A DNA stretch of 64,000 bases from Seleniivibrio sp. (GTDB lineage: Bacteria; Chrysiogenota; Deferribacteres; Deferribacterales; Geovibrionaceae), in assembly GCF_021209385.1 (NCBI RefSeq), contig NZ_JAJOIL010000035.1:1-64000 (forward strand), read 5' to 3'. Of this stretch, positions 1 to 8,415 are shown piece by piece; the stretch's first letter is position 1, and each line of letters begins with the position of its first letter. The notes beneath the pieces were generated by a model, which was not told where the DNA came from, made no database searches, and saw only the letters and a program-made list of their open reading frames with translations. Position numbers and translations under genes: made by a program.

Positions 1-121
1 ACAGAAGGCTGCATTCAGCTTTGGGATATAAGAGACCTATGGAAGTGCACATGAATCAGATGAAGATGGCGGCATAATATTTACTAAGAAATAGTAAACT
101 GATGTCTTGACAATAGGTCCA
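1..121 (+). mobile_element. Right end of an IS3-family insertion sequence
   Basis: The first 77 bases encode the C-terminus of an IS3-type OrfB transposase. They are followed by about 44 non-coding bases ending in CA at 120-121, the usual terminal dinucleotide of IS3 elements. From about 122 the sequence switches to the reading frame of a carbon-starvation transporter. The left end, the DDE core and the target duplication lie outside the window, so the element boundary is inferred from the frame change and not from a matched pair of inverted repeats. Confidence 0.65.
3..77 (+). CDS. IS3-family transposase OrfB, C-terminal end (partial)
   Basis: Frame 3 reads RRLHSALGYKRPMEVHMNQ and ends in TAA at 75-77. 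A run of the form R-P-H-S-A-L-G-Y-x-x-P is the conserved C-terminal tail of the integrase core (rve) of IS3-family OrfB proteins, which carry out DDE strand transfer. Only the last 24 residues are present. The catalytic residues would lie upstream of the window, so activity cannot be judged. Confidence 0.75.
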   Translation, partial: RRLHSALGYKRPMEVHMNQMKMAA

Positions 122-408
122 CTATAAGATACTTCGGCTGGGCAAACCAGACACTTGCCACAGTGGTTCTGTGGGCAGCCGCCGCTTACCTCATCCAGAA
201 CGGAAAAATACACTGGATAGCCACTATCCCCGCGATATTCATGACAGTGGTCGTTACTACATATCTTGCGAACCAGCCCATCGGCTTCGGGCTTGACATG
301 CAGGTTTCAACTTACATAGGTATACTCGTTTCCGCCGCCTCCACCGCCGCTTTCTTTATAAAATTCAGAAAGTGCGGCTGTGTTCAGGCTGAACCGGAAG
401 CTGAATAG
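122..408 (+). pseudogene. cstA: Carbon starvation protein A, C-terminal remnant cut by an IS element
   Basis: In frame from about 121 the translation contains RYFGWANQTLATVVLW, a typical CstA segment. Two hydrophobic helices follow and then a short Cys-containing tail (KCGC). CstA is an inner-membrane peptide or pyruvate transporter of roughly 500-700 residues induced on carbon limitation. Only about 95 C-terminal codons remain here. The same frame has stops at 61, 85 and 100, inside the IS end. The simplest reading is that an IS3 insertion disrupted the gene. The 5' part could still lie upstream of the IS. A GTG at 163 gives an 81-codon open frame that is unlikely to work alone. Confidence 0.7.
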
Positions 409-431
409 TACACACACCCAACATGTTTTCA

Positions 432-458
432 AGGGGCGGTCTGATGACCGCCCCTTTA
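432..458 (+). terminator. Rho-independent terminator after the cstA remnant
   Basis: A perfect 10-bp stem (432-441 with 446-455, AGGGGCGGTC) closes a TGAT loop and is followed by TTT. It lies 24 bases after the cstA stop codon. Confidence 0.75.
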
Positions 459-489
459 CTTTCCTCCGCATCTTTTCTATAGTCTTTTC

Positions 490-1179
490 ATGAACATAAT
501 CCTCATAAGACCCGAAGAAACAAACGGCAACACAGCACATATCACGGGCGAAAGGTTTGAGCATATCAGGCGGGTTCTGAAACTTGGTGTCGGAGACAGC
601 CTTAAGGTCGGCATACTCGGCGGAAAGCTCGGCACGGCAGTGATAACGGAAATGCGGACAGAGAGCGCCGTTCTGCGGTTTGAATGTAATCAGGAGCAAC
701 CTGCCCGCATGCCTGTCAGCATTGTTCTCGCTCTGCCCCGCCCGAAGGTGTTCAGGCGCATCTTCTTCGGTCTGGTCTGCGCAGGAGTTAAGGACATTCA
801 CATAATAAACTCATGGCGGGTTGACAAAAGCTATTGGGAAAGTCCGTACCTTGAACGCACTGATGAATACGTCTTTGAGGCTTTGCAGCAGTCAAAGGAC
901 ACAATGCCTCCAAAGGTTACATTCCACAGATATTTTATGGGATTCATAGAAAATGGTCTTGCCGGAATGACTGAAAACAGATACATAGCCCACCCGTCAG
1001 GTAATGAGATAAAAGAATTTGAAAAACCGCTCTGTCTCGCTGTGGGCTGCGAAGGCGGGTTCATACAGAAAGAACTGGATACGTTTGGAAAACAAGGATT
1101 CCGGCAGTTTTCCATAGGCGAAAGGATTCTGACTACAGAATATGCAGTGCCCTACATTCTGGGTATGATTGCGAAATAG
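490..1179 (+). CDS. rsmE: 16S rRNA (uracil-1498-N3)-methyltransferase RsmE
   Basis: A 229-residue SPOUT-class methyltransferase that methylates U1498 of 16S rRNA in the assembled 30S subunit, using S-adenosylmethionine. The N-terminal PUA-like part (about 1-70) contains HITGERFEHIRRVLKLGVGD. The knotted C-terminal domain carries the AdoMet-binding signatures AVGCEGGF and IGERILTTEYA; the usual form is IGPEGGF and LG-RILRTETA. Length is normal for the family. Eight bases separate it from the next gene, suggesting co-transcription. The start is the ATG at 490; no strong ribosome-binding site precedes it. Confidence 0.9.
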   Translation: MNIILIRPEETNGNTAHITGERFEHIRRVLKLGVGDSLKVGILGGKLGTAVITEMRTESAVLRFECNQEQPARMPVSIVLALPRPKVFRRIFFGLVCAGVKDIHIINSWRVDKSYWESPYLERTDEYVFEALQQSKDTMPPKVTFHRYFMGFIENGLAGMTENRYIAHPSGNEIKEFEKPLCLAVGCEGGFIQKELDTFGKQGFRQFSIGERILTTEYAVPYILGMIAK

Positions 1180-1187
1180 AGGATAAA

Positions 1188-1562
1188 ATGGAAAATGAAA
1201 AGATAATAAGAGAATATGTTAAGCACTACAATGAGTTCAATCTTGACGGAATGCTCGGACTCATGACGGACGACGTGTGTTTTGAAAACATAATGAACGG
1301 TGAAACAGACGTTAAAACAACGAACATAGCGGAACTTGAGCAGATCGCAGGTATTTCTCTGAACATTTTCAGCGAAAGACAGCAAACCATAAAGAGTATA
1401 AAGATAGAAAACGACAGCTATGTCGTCGAGATTGATTATTACGGCAGGATAGCGGATAACCTTCCTAACGGGCTGAAACAGGGGGACGAGATAAGGCTCA
1501 GCGGAAAATCAATCTACAAGTTCAGAGACGGAAAGATCTGTTCTTTAACAGACATATCATAA
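1188..1562 (+). CDS. SnoaL/NTF2-like protein of unknown role
   Basis: A 124-residue protein with the pattern of the SnoaL-like (NTF2 superfamily) cone fold. It starts with a helix (EKIIREYVKHYNEFNLDGML), then LMTDDVCFENI and alternating strands ending in a DGKICSLTDI-type strand, where many members have DGKI. The fold holds small polar ligands and supports very different reactions, so no substrate can be named. It is probably in one transcript with rsmE (8-base gap, GAGG before the ATG). No signal peptide, so presumably cytoplasmic. Confidence 0.7.
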   Translation: MENEKIIREYVKHYNEFNLDGMLGLMTDDVCFENIMNGETDVKTTNIAELEQIAGISLNIFSERQQTIKSIKIENDSYVVEIDYYGRIADNLPNGLKQGDEIRLSGKSIYKFRDGKICSLTDIS

Positions 1563-1566
1563 AAAG

Positions 1567-1592
1567 AAGGCGGTCAGTTGACCGCCTTTATC
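1567..1592. terminator. Bidirectional terminator between convergent genes
   Basis: Inverted repeat AAGGCGGTCA (1567-1576) and TGACCGCCTT (1579-1588), flanked by A-rich sequence on the left and TTATCTTTT on the right. It can end the rsmE transcript rightwards and the GyrI-like gene leftwards. Confidence 0.75.
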
Positions 1593-1594
1593 TT

Positions 1595-2053
1595 TTATAC
1601 AAGCGGAACGCAAACGTCAGTAATAAGCTGCTCCTCCGGCGTATTGATGGGCAGGTTTCTGTATATCTGTATTGTAGGCTGTTCTTTTCTGTAAGCTCTG
1701 CCGCTTGCTGGGAGCCATTCTTCAAAAAGCTGTTTATAGACCTCTTTCAGACCGTAATAGCTTCCGATGTGTCTGTAAACGGCATAGTCTCCGCCTTCGA
1801 TAACAGTGACCGCAATCGGGGCAGATGCCTGAAAATCTTCAGGGCAGGTTATGCAGGCATCATAACGGCACTCTTCTGTTTTTGAGGGGTCGTCATAACT
1901 AATGCCGATGAACGTGGATTTATCTGTAACAAGTGGCATCACGGAAGGATGCATCATCAGTGTCATCCATGCTGGTGTACACTGATCATATGCACCTACG
2001 TGGCGCACACTCGCTGTTTTAATATTTTCAAACTTCTGAATTGTAACTTCCAT
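1595..2053 (-). CDS. GyrI-like / AraC effector-binding-domain protein
   Basis: A 152-residue single-domain protein of the SHS2-type GyrI-like small-molecule-binding family, also found as the C-terminal sensor of AraC-type regulators such as Rob and BmrR. The start is set by the ATG at 2053, which has a GGAGG site seven bases upstream; the frame runs on upstream but without conserved sequence. Recognisable stretches are MEVTIQKFENIKTASVRHVG, the turn YRHIGSYYGLKEVYKQLFEE and the final DVCVPL strand. No DNA-binding domain is attached, so it may sequester small molecules or inhibit a target protein; its ligand is unknown. Confidence 0.75.
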   Translation of the reverse strand: MEVTIQKFENIKTASVRHVGAYDQCTPAWMTLMMHPSVMPLVTDKSTFIGISYDDPSKTEECRYDACITCPEDFQASAPIAVTVIEGGDYAVYRHIGSYYGLKEVYKQLFEEWLPASGRAYRKEQPTIQIYRNLPINTPEEQLITDVCVPLV

Positions 2054-2129
2054 AGAATCCTCCGTCAATAAATAGATTACAACGACTAAGTTTTGCGCTA
2101 CGAAATGCACATTAGCAAACTTATTTAAA

Positions 2130-4339
2130 CTATACAAGCTTTCCAGAGGTTTCAGACAACGCAAACATAGTCGTTTGAACATTTTTTTGAGCAATGAGTA
2201 CTGGCCACCAAAATTCACTTCCATTCCAACCGTCTGCTGAACCATCTTGATGTATTAGCATCAGGACTGGGTTATTAACTGCTATTGCCCTAAGCTTCTG
2301 CAACTCATAACCAGTATCAGGTGCATCTTGATATACTATGCCATTATTTTTATATTTTGATAATGTACCATTTCTACGAGTATATAGAATTAGTTTACCA
2401 GACTCTTTTGCAAGATACTGGATTGTTGACATAAAATGTTCTTTAGTAATAAATCTTGACGACTCATCATCTCCTTCTATCATTGAAAATACTTTATCAA
2501 TCACAATTTCAATAGCATCCGGTGAAATTTCGATTTCTTCTGACTTTCTATCACCTCCCAGTTTTTCCAGTAATTTTTTAATTTCTTTACTAATTTTACT
2601 AGCATATGATTTGGCTATAGTGTTAAAGCCGATTGGCAAAATGCGACTATGTGATTTAATTATAACAGTGCTAGAAAGTGCAATTTTTAATGGTGAACAT
2701 GGGACAATATTATTTTTAACTTGTTCCCCTAATTCGTTCACCCGACTACCAATATGTTTACGTATAAAGTAAATCCCATCTCCAAATGTTTTATTCTCAA
2801 TATCATCTCTCAACGCCTTATCTATTTCCGTAATGCGGGTCATATTTTCAAAAATATGCCTTGTCGTATAAAAGCGTGTTACAGAAAGTAATTCTTCACT
2901 TCTATAGCCAAACATCCTTGAGTGTTGCATTACAGTATCTTGTTGCATGGTTTTAGGGTTTCTCCCATAGTAAAACCCAATCATTCTTGGAATTGTCACC
3001 CCTCTATCCAATACTTGCCCACCAACAAAAACCGAAAATGGCGACCTAAGCTTCAATTCACCTGAATCTTCATCAAGAATAGTATCAATATCTTTATCAC
3101 TATTGACAGTAGTAACACTTATATAATCTTTAGTTATTGCATGAATAAAAGATTTTTTTATATCTTCGAATGACGGCATATTGAAATTATACTCAGAATA
3201 GGATTTCTTAATATCTTCATATGAATACTGAAGCATTTCATCTATTTTTGACATATTGGAATTTATTAGATTTTTAATCTGACTAAAAAATTCCCGCGTA
3301 ACATTTTCCAAACTGATATGTGATGTTTTTTGCGTCGCAGTGTGTATAACATAAGAATAATGCGTATTATTATTAACATGCCGAAGGACACAGCCTCCAA
3401 CAACAAAATTCATAAGTCCTTTTTTAAAAACCTCTAGTTTACTATCAAAACTAAGAATTTCTTCTATTTTGAATGTTCGTCTATCATTATTTTTGATTTC
3501 TTATTTTTCCTCTTCTGATTAGAAACAAGTTCGTTTTCATCTTCTGAAACTGGTTGAAAAATTAATCTAGCAGGGTGGTCTTCTTTCTGAGATTCAATAA
3601 AATAATAATCCCCACCAATATATCCAATTCCAGATGGAATCAAAACTGTTTTAATTGGTTTTATAGGCTTGATTATTGCAGGATCAAAATCAGGCTGTAA
3701 ATACAAGGCATAAGGAGTAGCTGTAACTTGAACAAAAGCACATCCATTTAATGTTCCTCGCAAATCGTTGACCTTTGAAGCAACCTTCCTTAAATCAAAT
3801 TCATCCTCTGTATCTTTAATTTTACAGAATCCAATTCCCGTTGTATCTGCTTCATCATCTATAATGAGACAATTTTTCTTCAAATTAAGTGTATAATTGG
3901 TAATAAATTTACTTATTCTGTCTAAATTTTTATGTTGCTTTTTGGCAACTAATACCAACTTTTTATCTAACTCATATTCAGTTAACCCTTGGTCTAGGAC
4001 TTTCATAATGTCAAAGACCTCAACTTCATTACCAGAAATCTCTTGTTTAAACTCTTGTCTCATTCTTTTGTAAGTTTGCTTTACTAAAGCGGAACTATTT
4101 TTAGTCAGGATTATGACCATATCAAATTTGTTATCAAAAGCGAGTGCCATCAAACCAGTAAATGCCCTTGTCTTTCCGCTTTGAATTTTACCTAATAACA
4201 TTAAAGGCTGTGCACTATGTTCTCCGTCAACAGAAATAGATTCCATGCAAAACAAACAAGCTTCTTTAATTGCATTCTGAAGTTCCAAGGAGTACGCATT
4301 ACTTATAACTTTAGCTTGGAAAAACTTACCATCGTTCAT
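2130..4339 (-). pseudogene. Z1-domain SF2-type ATPase, frameshifted (orphan defence-type gene)
   Basis: Two frames together make one Z1-domain protein of about 735 residues. The upstream frame (4339-3464) carries the ATPase half: Walker A GKIQSGKT near residue 51, Walker B-like LIIDDEAD and motif III VTATPYA. The downstream frame (to 2130) carries the Z1 core GGQVLDRGVTIPRM, then DTVMQHSRMFGYR, and the family C-terminus SEFWWPVLIAQKNVQT. The downstream frame is open from about 3500, and its residues before the first ATG (for example FDSKLEVFKKGL) fit the family. A single missing base near the A5 run around 3488-3493 therefore explains the split. Z1 proteins usually sit with methyltransferases and nucleases in restriction-type loci, but none is seen here. 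The gene is clearly more AT-rich than both neighbours, suggesting transfer. Confidence 0.7.
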
Positions 4340-4461
4340 AGCAACCGCCTTTATTTATCTAAAAGAAAATAAATACACACTAGCACTTATTATATCTTTT
4401 ATTAAATTCATTTGCATAGTAAAAGATTGACCTTTGACGAATTTAGGGGTTAACATTACAA

Positions 4462-5172
4462 ATGTTTTACGATTACACCAGAATAAAAGACATATCAGAT
4501 TACGGAGCAGACAAAAGGCTCCGTTTCGACGCCATTCTGAAGATTTTTCAGGAGGCGGCAGTGGCACATTCCGCAAGTGTGGGATTCTCTGCTGACAGCT
4601 ATATGGGCAAAGGCAACATATGGATACTGAACAGGCTGATGATACACGCCGATTTCTTCCCTGAATTCTCAAAAGAACTTACAGTGCGCACATGGTCGCG
4701 TGGGCTGGACAGATTCAAAGGGTTCAGGAACTATGAGATAAAGGCGGACGGCGAAGTATGCGTAAGAGGCTCCGGCATATGGCTTTACATCGACATTGAA
4801 AAGAAACGTCCTGTTCGTGTCACCCAGCAGATGTATGAAGACTATCAGAGCGAAAACGTGTGCAACATGTGCAGTATCATCGACGGCTGGGACAGAAAAG
4901 GTGCGGACAGCTACGACAGATCTATACATGTGCAGCTGCGTCCTGCGGACTTCGATATCAACGCCCACATGAACAATATTCGTTACGGCGAAATACTGAG
5001 CCTTGCATCCGGAGATATGGATTTCACAGGAAAAACAGTTGGACTTTTCTATAACCACGAGATAAAACCTGAAACAAAATCTGTCGAAGTCAAGATTGCC
5101 GATGAAGAAAAAAGCCGCATAGTTTCGATCTTCGATGGCGAAACACTCGCCTGTCTGTGTGAAATAATCTGA
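4462..5172 (+). CDS. Acyl-ACP thioesterase (FatA/FatB-like)
   Basis: A 236-residue double hot-dog acyl-ACP thioesterase that would release free fatty acids from acyl carrier protein in the cytoplasm. The first hot-dog begins DYTRIKDISDYGADKRLRFD and includes the substrate helix (FDAILKIFQEAAVAHSASVG) and the strand TWSRGLDRFKGFRNYEI. The second includes RPADFDINAHMNNIRYGE, matching the D-x-N-x-H-x-N-N catalytic loop of plant and bacterial members. Length is typical for bacteria. It lies alone between the Z1 island and a repeat region. An AGGGG stretch about 15 bases before the ATG is a weak ribosome-binding site. Confidence 0.85.
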   Translation: MFYDYTRIKDISDYGADKRLRFDAILKIFQEAAVAHSASVGFSADSYMGKGNIWILNRLMIHADFFPEFSKELTVRTWSRGLDRFKGFRNYEIKADGEVCVRGSGIWLYIDIEKKRPVRVTQQMYEDYQSENVCNMCSIIDGWDRKGADSYDRSIHVQLRPADFDINAHMNNIRYGEILSLASGDMDFTGKTVGLFYNHEIKPETKSVEVKIADEEKSRIVSIFDGETLACLCEII

Positions 5173-5218
5173 TATCCGGCGCTTTTTGTTCTGCCGGTTT
5201 CATCCTGAAATTTCCTCC

Positions 5219-5249
5219 GTCTTCGCGAGGGCAACGCCCGACGCGATCT
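5219..5249 (+). repeat. Dispersed palindromic repeat (GTCATTGCGA-type), degenerate copy
   Basis: The stretch starts GTCTTCGCGAGGGCAACG and ends CGACGCGATCT. It matches the outline of the better copies at 24097-24133 and 48822-48859 (GTCATTGCGA...GCGGCAATC). It sits just after the thioesterase stop codon. Confidence 0.5.
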
Positions 5250-5261
5250 AAACCGCTCGGA

Positions 5262-5440
5262 CTGCCGCGCCGATTGCATCGGCTCGCAGAGACAAAGATT
5301 AGGTTCTTAAATTGCTGTTAAGAATCGAGCAGTTCAAGGCGTCAGAGAAAAAATGTTTTGAGCGTACATAAAGGTACGTGATAAACATTTTTTGGATGAC
5401 AACGAAGAAATGCGATGGTTATAAACGGCAAAAAACGGCA
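5262..5440 (+). repeat. Composite dispersed repeat, copy 1
   Basis: This non-coding stretch shares two blocks with 13879-14104 and 58559-58765. The 5' block ends CTCGCAGAGAC (about 5282-5292). The 3' block has a GAGCGTACATAAAGGTACGTGA stem-loop region followed by GACAACGAAGAAATGCGATG (5398-5417) and TTATAAA. As in the other copies, a terminator hairpin for the next minus-strand gene follows directly. No open frame is conserved. Confidence 0.55.
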
Positions 5441-5467
5441 AAAAAAAGCGGCTCAAATGAGCCGCTT
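5440..5467 (-). terminator. Rho-independent terminator of the lipoprotein gene
   Basis: Stem AGCGGCTCA (5447-5455) with TGAGCCGCT (5458-5466). On the minus strand it is followed by a run of eight T residues. It starts six bases after the stop codon of the minus-strand gene. Confidence 0.8.
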
Positions 5468-5472
5468 ACTAT

Positions 5473-6015
5473 TTACTTAGTCTGTGATTTTACGATGGTA
5501 ATGCTGTAGCTCGGGTCGTTAAAGTTCCCGTGCTCTGTGGGGTGGTTTTTGAAAAGCCATCCGTCAAAGAAAGCTTCGCCCATCTTGTAAACTTTAATTT
5601 TCGCAACAGGGTTTTTCTCTTCCGCGCTTCTTGTTGTGATAGTACCGTCAGCCTCGATAACGAAATCGGGCATATAGTATTCAACTTCAACAGTAAAAGG
5701 AGTTCCCTGAACTTCGGCCTTCTGACCGATAAGGACGTCAGCCTGAACAGTTGAGTTGTCCGCAGTGTTTTTCACTTCAAGGATAAGGCTTTTGTATTTG
5801 TCAGCCACTTCCTTGGGGACATTGACCTTTCTCTCTTTCGGAGCATCCATTCCGGCGTGGGGATCTGCATTCATATTGCCGGCATGAGGATCGGCGGGTT
5901 GAGCAGATTCAGCTGCGGGAGCCTGCTGTTCTTTGGCTTTGTCTTTGTCAACAACACCCTGAGAACAGGAGAAAGCAAACACAGAAGCGATAAACATTGT
6001 GATTATTTTTTTCAT
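5473..6015 (-). CDS. Exported lipoprotein, DUF2155-like
   Basis: A 180-residue protein with a basic N-terminus, a hydrophobic stretch and Cys17 in SVFAFSC, an imperfect lipobox. A low-complexity spacer follows with two DPHAG(N/M) repeats and several Ala/Gln/Pro residues. The C-terminal half (from about 85) forms strands (FTVEVEYYMPDFVI, VAKIKVYKMGEAFFDGWLF) resembling the DUF2155 pattern, in which an aromatic-G-W-hydrophobic-F turn and a final Y-x-I-x-hydrophobic strand are conserved. It probably sits in the periplasm, attached to a membrane. The His-containing repeats might bind metal, but that is a guess. Confidence 0.65.
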   Translation of the reverse strand: MKKIITMFIASVFAFSCSQGVVDKDKAKEQQAPAAESAQPADPHAGNMNADPHAGMDAPKERKVNVPKEVADKYKSLILEVKNTADNSTVQADVLIGQKAEVQGTPFTVEVEYYMPDFVIEADGTITTRSAEEKNPVAKIKVYKMGEAFFDGWLFKNHPTEHGNFNDPSYSITIVKSQTK

Positions 6016-6042
6016 GACATCCTCTTATTATAGAAGTCGATA

Positions 6043-6135
6043 CGGAGTGGGAGGGATTCGAACCCTCGATACGGTTTAAAAGCCGTATACTCGCTTAGCA
6101 GGCGAGCGCCTTCGGCCTAGCTCGGCCACCACTCC
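6043..6135 (-). tRNA. tRNA-Ser (anticodon GCT)
   Basis: A class II tRNA with a 7-bp acceptor stem (GGAGTGG with CCACTCC), discriminator G, T-loop GGTTCGAATCC and a long variable arm. The anticodon arm CTCGC-CTGCTAA-GCGAG shows GCT, reading AGC/AGT serine codons. No CCA is encoded. Confidence 0.95.
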
Positions 6136-6152
6136 CAAGAGAAAATATAAAA

Positions 6153-6241
6153 CGGAGGAGGTAGGATTCGAACCCACGGAGCGCTCACACGCTCAACGGT
6201 TTTCAAGACCGCCTCCTTAAACCAGACTCGGACACTCCTCC
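6153..6241 (-). tRNA. tRNA-Ser (anticodon TGA)
   Basis: A second class II serine tRNA 17 bases away. Acceptor stem GGAGGAG with CTCCTCC, discriminator G, anticodon loop CTTGAAA (TGA), T-loop GGTTCGAATCC and a long variable arm. It reads TCA and other TCN codons. The two are probably transcribed together. Confidence 0.95.
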
Positions 6242-6318
6242 GTGTAAGCAGGGATTACTTATAAAATATTCCCGTCAATTTTTCAAGCACTATTTGACAT
6301 AAAAGTAAATTTTTTTTA

Positions 6319-6678
6319 TCAAGCGGTTATGGCGTTTTTCCGCACTTCTCTGGATTCGCGCAGGATCTTCCACTGACCGTCTTCCGTAACCAGAGCCGTT
6401 TTGGAATAATATGAAACAAGGCTTACGCCTTCGTGAATGTATTCTATATACTTCACTTCAGCGAGACCTCCTTTTGTATGCTCGGCAACTATCTTCACAC
6501 CCGCATGAGTACATCCTGCGGTCTGTTTAGAAAAATGATCGGAAAACGAGTCTTCGCTGAAAAACCGGCAAAGGTCGCTCCGCTCGGAATAGAGACTGAA
6601 AACGCCTCTTCCGTCAAGGTTTCTGTAACATTCAGCACGGAACTGAATAATCTCAGATGGTGTCAATGTCTCCGTCAT
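6319..6678 (-). CDS. NTF2/YchJ-like small protein
   Basis: A 119-residue soluble protein with the layout of the NTF2-like domain of YchJ-type (UPF0225) proteins. The N-terminal part TPSEIIQFRAECYRNLDGRGVFSLY is followed by a Phe/Ser-rich turn and then strands AEVKYIEYIHEGVSLVSYYSKTALV and DGQWKILRE, the usual last strand. The flanking SEC-C zinc motifs of full YchJ are absent. Its ATG overlaps the end of hflX by 26 bases, so it is translationally coupled to that gene. Function unknown. Confidence 0.6.
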   Translation of the reverse strand: MTETLTPSEIIQFRAECYRNLDGRGVFSLYSERSDLCRFFSEDSFSDHFSKQTAGCTHAGVKIVAEHTKGGLAEVKYIEYIHEGVSLVSYYSKTALVTEDGQWKILRESREVRKNAITA

Positions 6679-8410
6679 ATGCCCTCAGCCCGAAATAGCC
6701 TTCGATATCAATATCCACCTCTTTACCGCCGGAAAAGAGGGACAGCCGTATGGTCTCAAGCAGCTCGCGGAAGGTTCTTCTGTCCGTAGCGCTCACGAGA
6801 CATACTTTATTATAACGTTGAATCATATTTTCAACATCGAAAATTCGTGAATATTTTTCCGGCTGTTCGCCGTCGGGGACTATACCTGTTGCAAGATATT
6901 CCCGCTCGAAATCCTCGAGCATGTCAATCTTGTTCAGCACCAGAATCTTGTCCCTGTCTGAAAGACCAAGCTCCGCAAGGATAAGTTCAACGGATCTTGC
7001 ACGGGCATTGAATCCTTCGGATGCGATATCCAGCACATGCACAAGCAGATCAGCCTCTGCAAGTTCCTCAAGGGTGGATTTGAAAGCTCCTTTAAGGTTC
7101 TCCGGCAAATCCCGTATGAAACCTACCGTGTCGGTTATAATGACGTCCTTCTCCTCCGGAAAGCGTATCCTTTTGGAGCTGGTGTCGAGCGTCGCGAACA
7201 TAAGATTGTCCGCATACACTTCGCTCTGGGTAAGGCTGTTCAGAAGTGTGGATTTGCCCGCGTTGGTGTAGCCGATTATAGACACCACCGGCAGTTCGTT
7301 GCGGTTTCTGCGGGAACGCATGGTCTCGCGGTTCTTCTCTATCTGTTTCAGCTTCCCTGAAAGAAAAGCTATCCTCTCGTTTACGCGTCTTTTATCTATC
7401 TCAAGCTTGGTGTTTCCCGGTCCGCGTCCGCCGATTCCTCCGGTGAGCCTTGAAAGGGCATCATCCTTAGCGGTAAGCCTCGGCAGAAGGTATTTCATCT
7501 GTGCCAGCTCAACCCTTATCTTACCCTCGCCCGTCTTCGCGCGCTTCGCGAATATATCCAGAATCAGTTGCGGACGGTCGATGATCTTCATGTCGGTGAA
7601 ATTCGCAATTGAGCGGGACTGCGCAGGTGTCAGCGGGTTGTCGAACACAAGAAACTCCGCACCTGTCTGCATAGCCTTTATTACGATATCTTTCAGTTTG
7701 CCTGAACCTATGACATATTTAGGGTGTATCTGGTCTTTCACCTGAATAACAGTGTCGGTTATCTCCATCTCTGCGCTTCTGGCAAGCTCTTTAAGCTCCG
7801 CCATGTTGTCATCGCCGAAACTTTTTGACTTGTAACAGCCCACAAGAAGAGCATACGGCTTGTCCTGCACCTTGTGCAGTTTCTTTGTTTTGGATGCGAT
7901 CTCGCTGTCCAGTTCCGATATGAAATGCTCATAGTCGGTCTTCTGCCTGTAAACGTCTGTGTCGGGCAGATATGCATACATGCTCTCAGCATCAGGCGGC
8001 AGAAGGTGCGCTGTTTTCAGACCGTTGGGGTTACCCTGCGGGTCAAAATACACTGCGGTAACACTGTCCAGACGCAGAAGCGCAAGGTCGGTTATATCGT
8101 CCTCCGTGATATTCTCCCTGTAAAGGTGAGTGTGCAGAAGCCTTATCCCCCGCAGGTTACCGGGAACGAGACGGAAGCGCGACAGCGACGGAATAAACAG
8201 TCCGCGGGAATCGCCTACTATGACAAATTCCACTGCGCCCTTTCTGTCGGCAAGAACGCCGACCTGCCTGTTTATCTCCATGGATATGGAACAAAGCGCT
8301 TTCGCAAGCTCCGGTTGGATAACCTCGCGCGAGCCTGCTTTGCGTCCGTAAAGATTTTCGAGCCTTTTTATCTGTTGGGGCTTAAGCCCTATGATATTTC
8401 CGTGTAATAT
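6653..8410 (-). CDS. hflX: GTPase HflX (ribosome-splitting), unusual start
   Basis: HflX binds the 50S subunit and splits stalled ribosomes. The HflX N-domain, a coiled-coil linker (RLTGGIGGRGPGNTKLE, then a long helix) and the G domain are all present: G1 GYTNAGKS, G3 DTVGF, G4 NKID and G5 SAT. The first ATG (8281) leaves 542 residues, but conserved family sequence continues upstream in frame (HGNIIGLKPQQIKRLENLYG and PELAKALCSIS). The frame is open back to a stop at 8429-8431 and holds no ATG, GTG or TTG. A GGAG at 8424-8421 sits ten bases before an ATA at 8410, so an AUA start is proposed. Only five bases separate it from hypD. Confidence 0.85.
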   Translation of the reverse strand: MLHGNIIGLKPQQIKRLENLYGRKAGSREVIQPELAKALCSISMEINRQVGVLADRKGAVEFVIVGDSRGLFIPSLSRFRLVPGNLRGIRLLHTHLYRENITEDDITDLALLRLDSVTAVYFDPQGNPNGLKTAHLLPPDAESMYAYLPDTDVYRQKTDYEHFISELDSEIASKTKKLHKVQDKPYALLVGCYKSKSFGDDNMAELKELARSAEMEITDTVIQVKDQIHPKYVIGSGKLKDIVIKAMQTGAEFLVFDNPLTPAQSRSIANFTDMKIIDRPQLILDIFAKRAKTGEGKIRVELAQMKYLLPRLTAKDDALSRLTGGIGGRGPGNTKLEIDKRRVNERIAFLSGKLKQIEKNRETMRSRRNRNELPVVSIIGYTNAGKSTLLNSLTQSEVYADNLMFATLDTSSKRIRFPEEKDVIITDTVGFIRDLPENLKGAFKSTLEELAEADLLVHVLDIASEGFNARARSVELILAELGLSDRDKILVLNKIDMLEDFEREYLATGIVPDGEQPEKYSRIFDVENMIQRYNKVCLVSATDRRTFRELLETIRLSLFSGGKEVDIDIEGYFGLRAYDGDIDTI

Positions 8411-8415
8411 TTTTT

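Noticed and set aside
2054-2245. N-terminal extension of the GyrI-like protein up to 2245
   Set aside because: The upstream residues are not family-like and overlap the Z1 gene; the ATG at 2053 has a strong ribosome-binding site and begins the conserved domain.
3464-3520. Programmed -1 frameshift joining the two Z1 halves
   Set aside because: The A-rich site reads A-AAA-ATA, not a standard slippery heptamer, and there is no clear downstream stem, so a simple indel is more likely.
7299-8407. Plus-strand open frames opposite hflX
   Set aside because: Antisense shadows of a well-conserved GTPase gene; their composition is rich in Ser/Arg/Cys and unlike real proteins.
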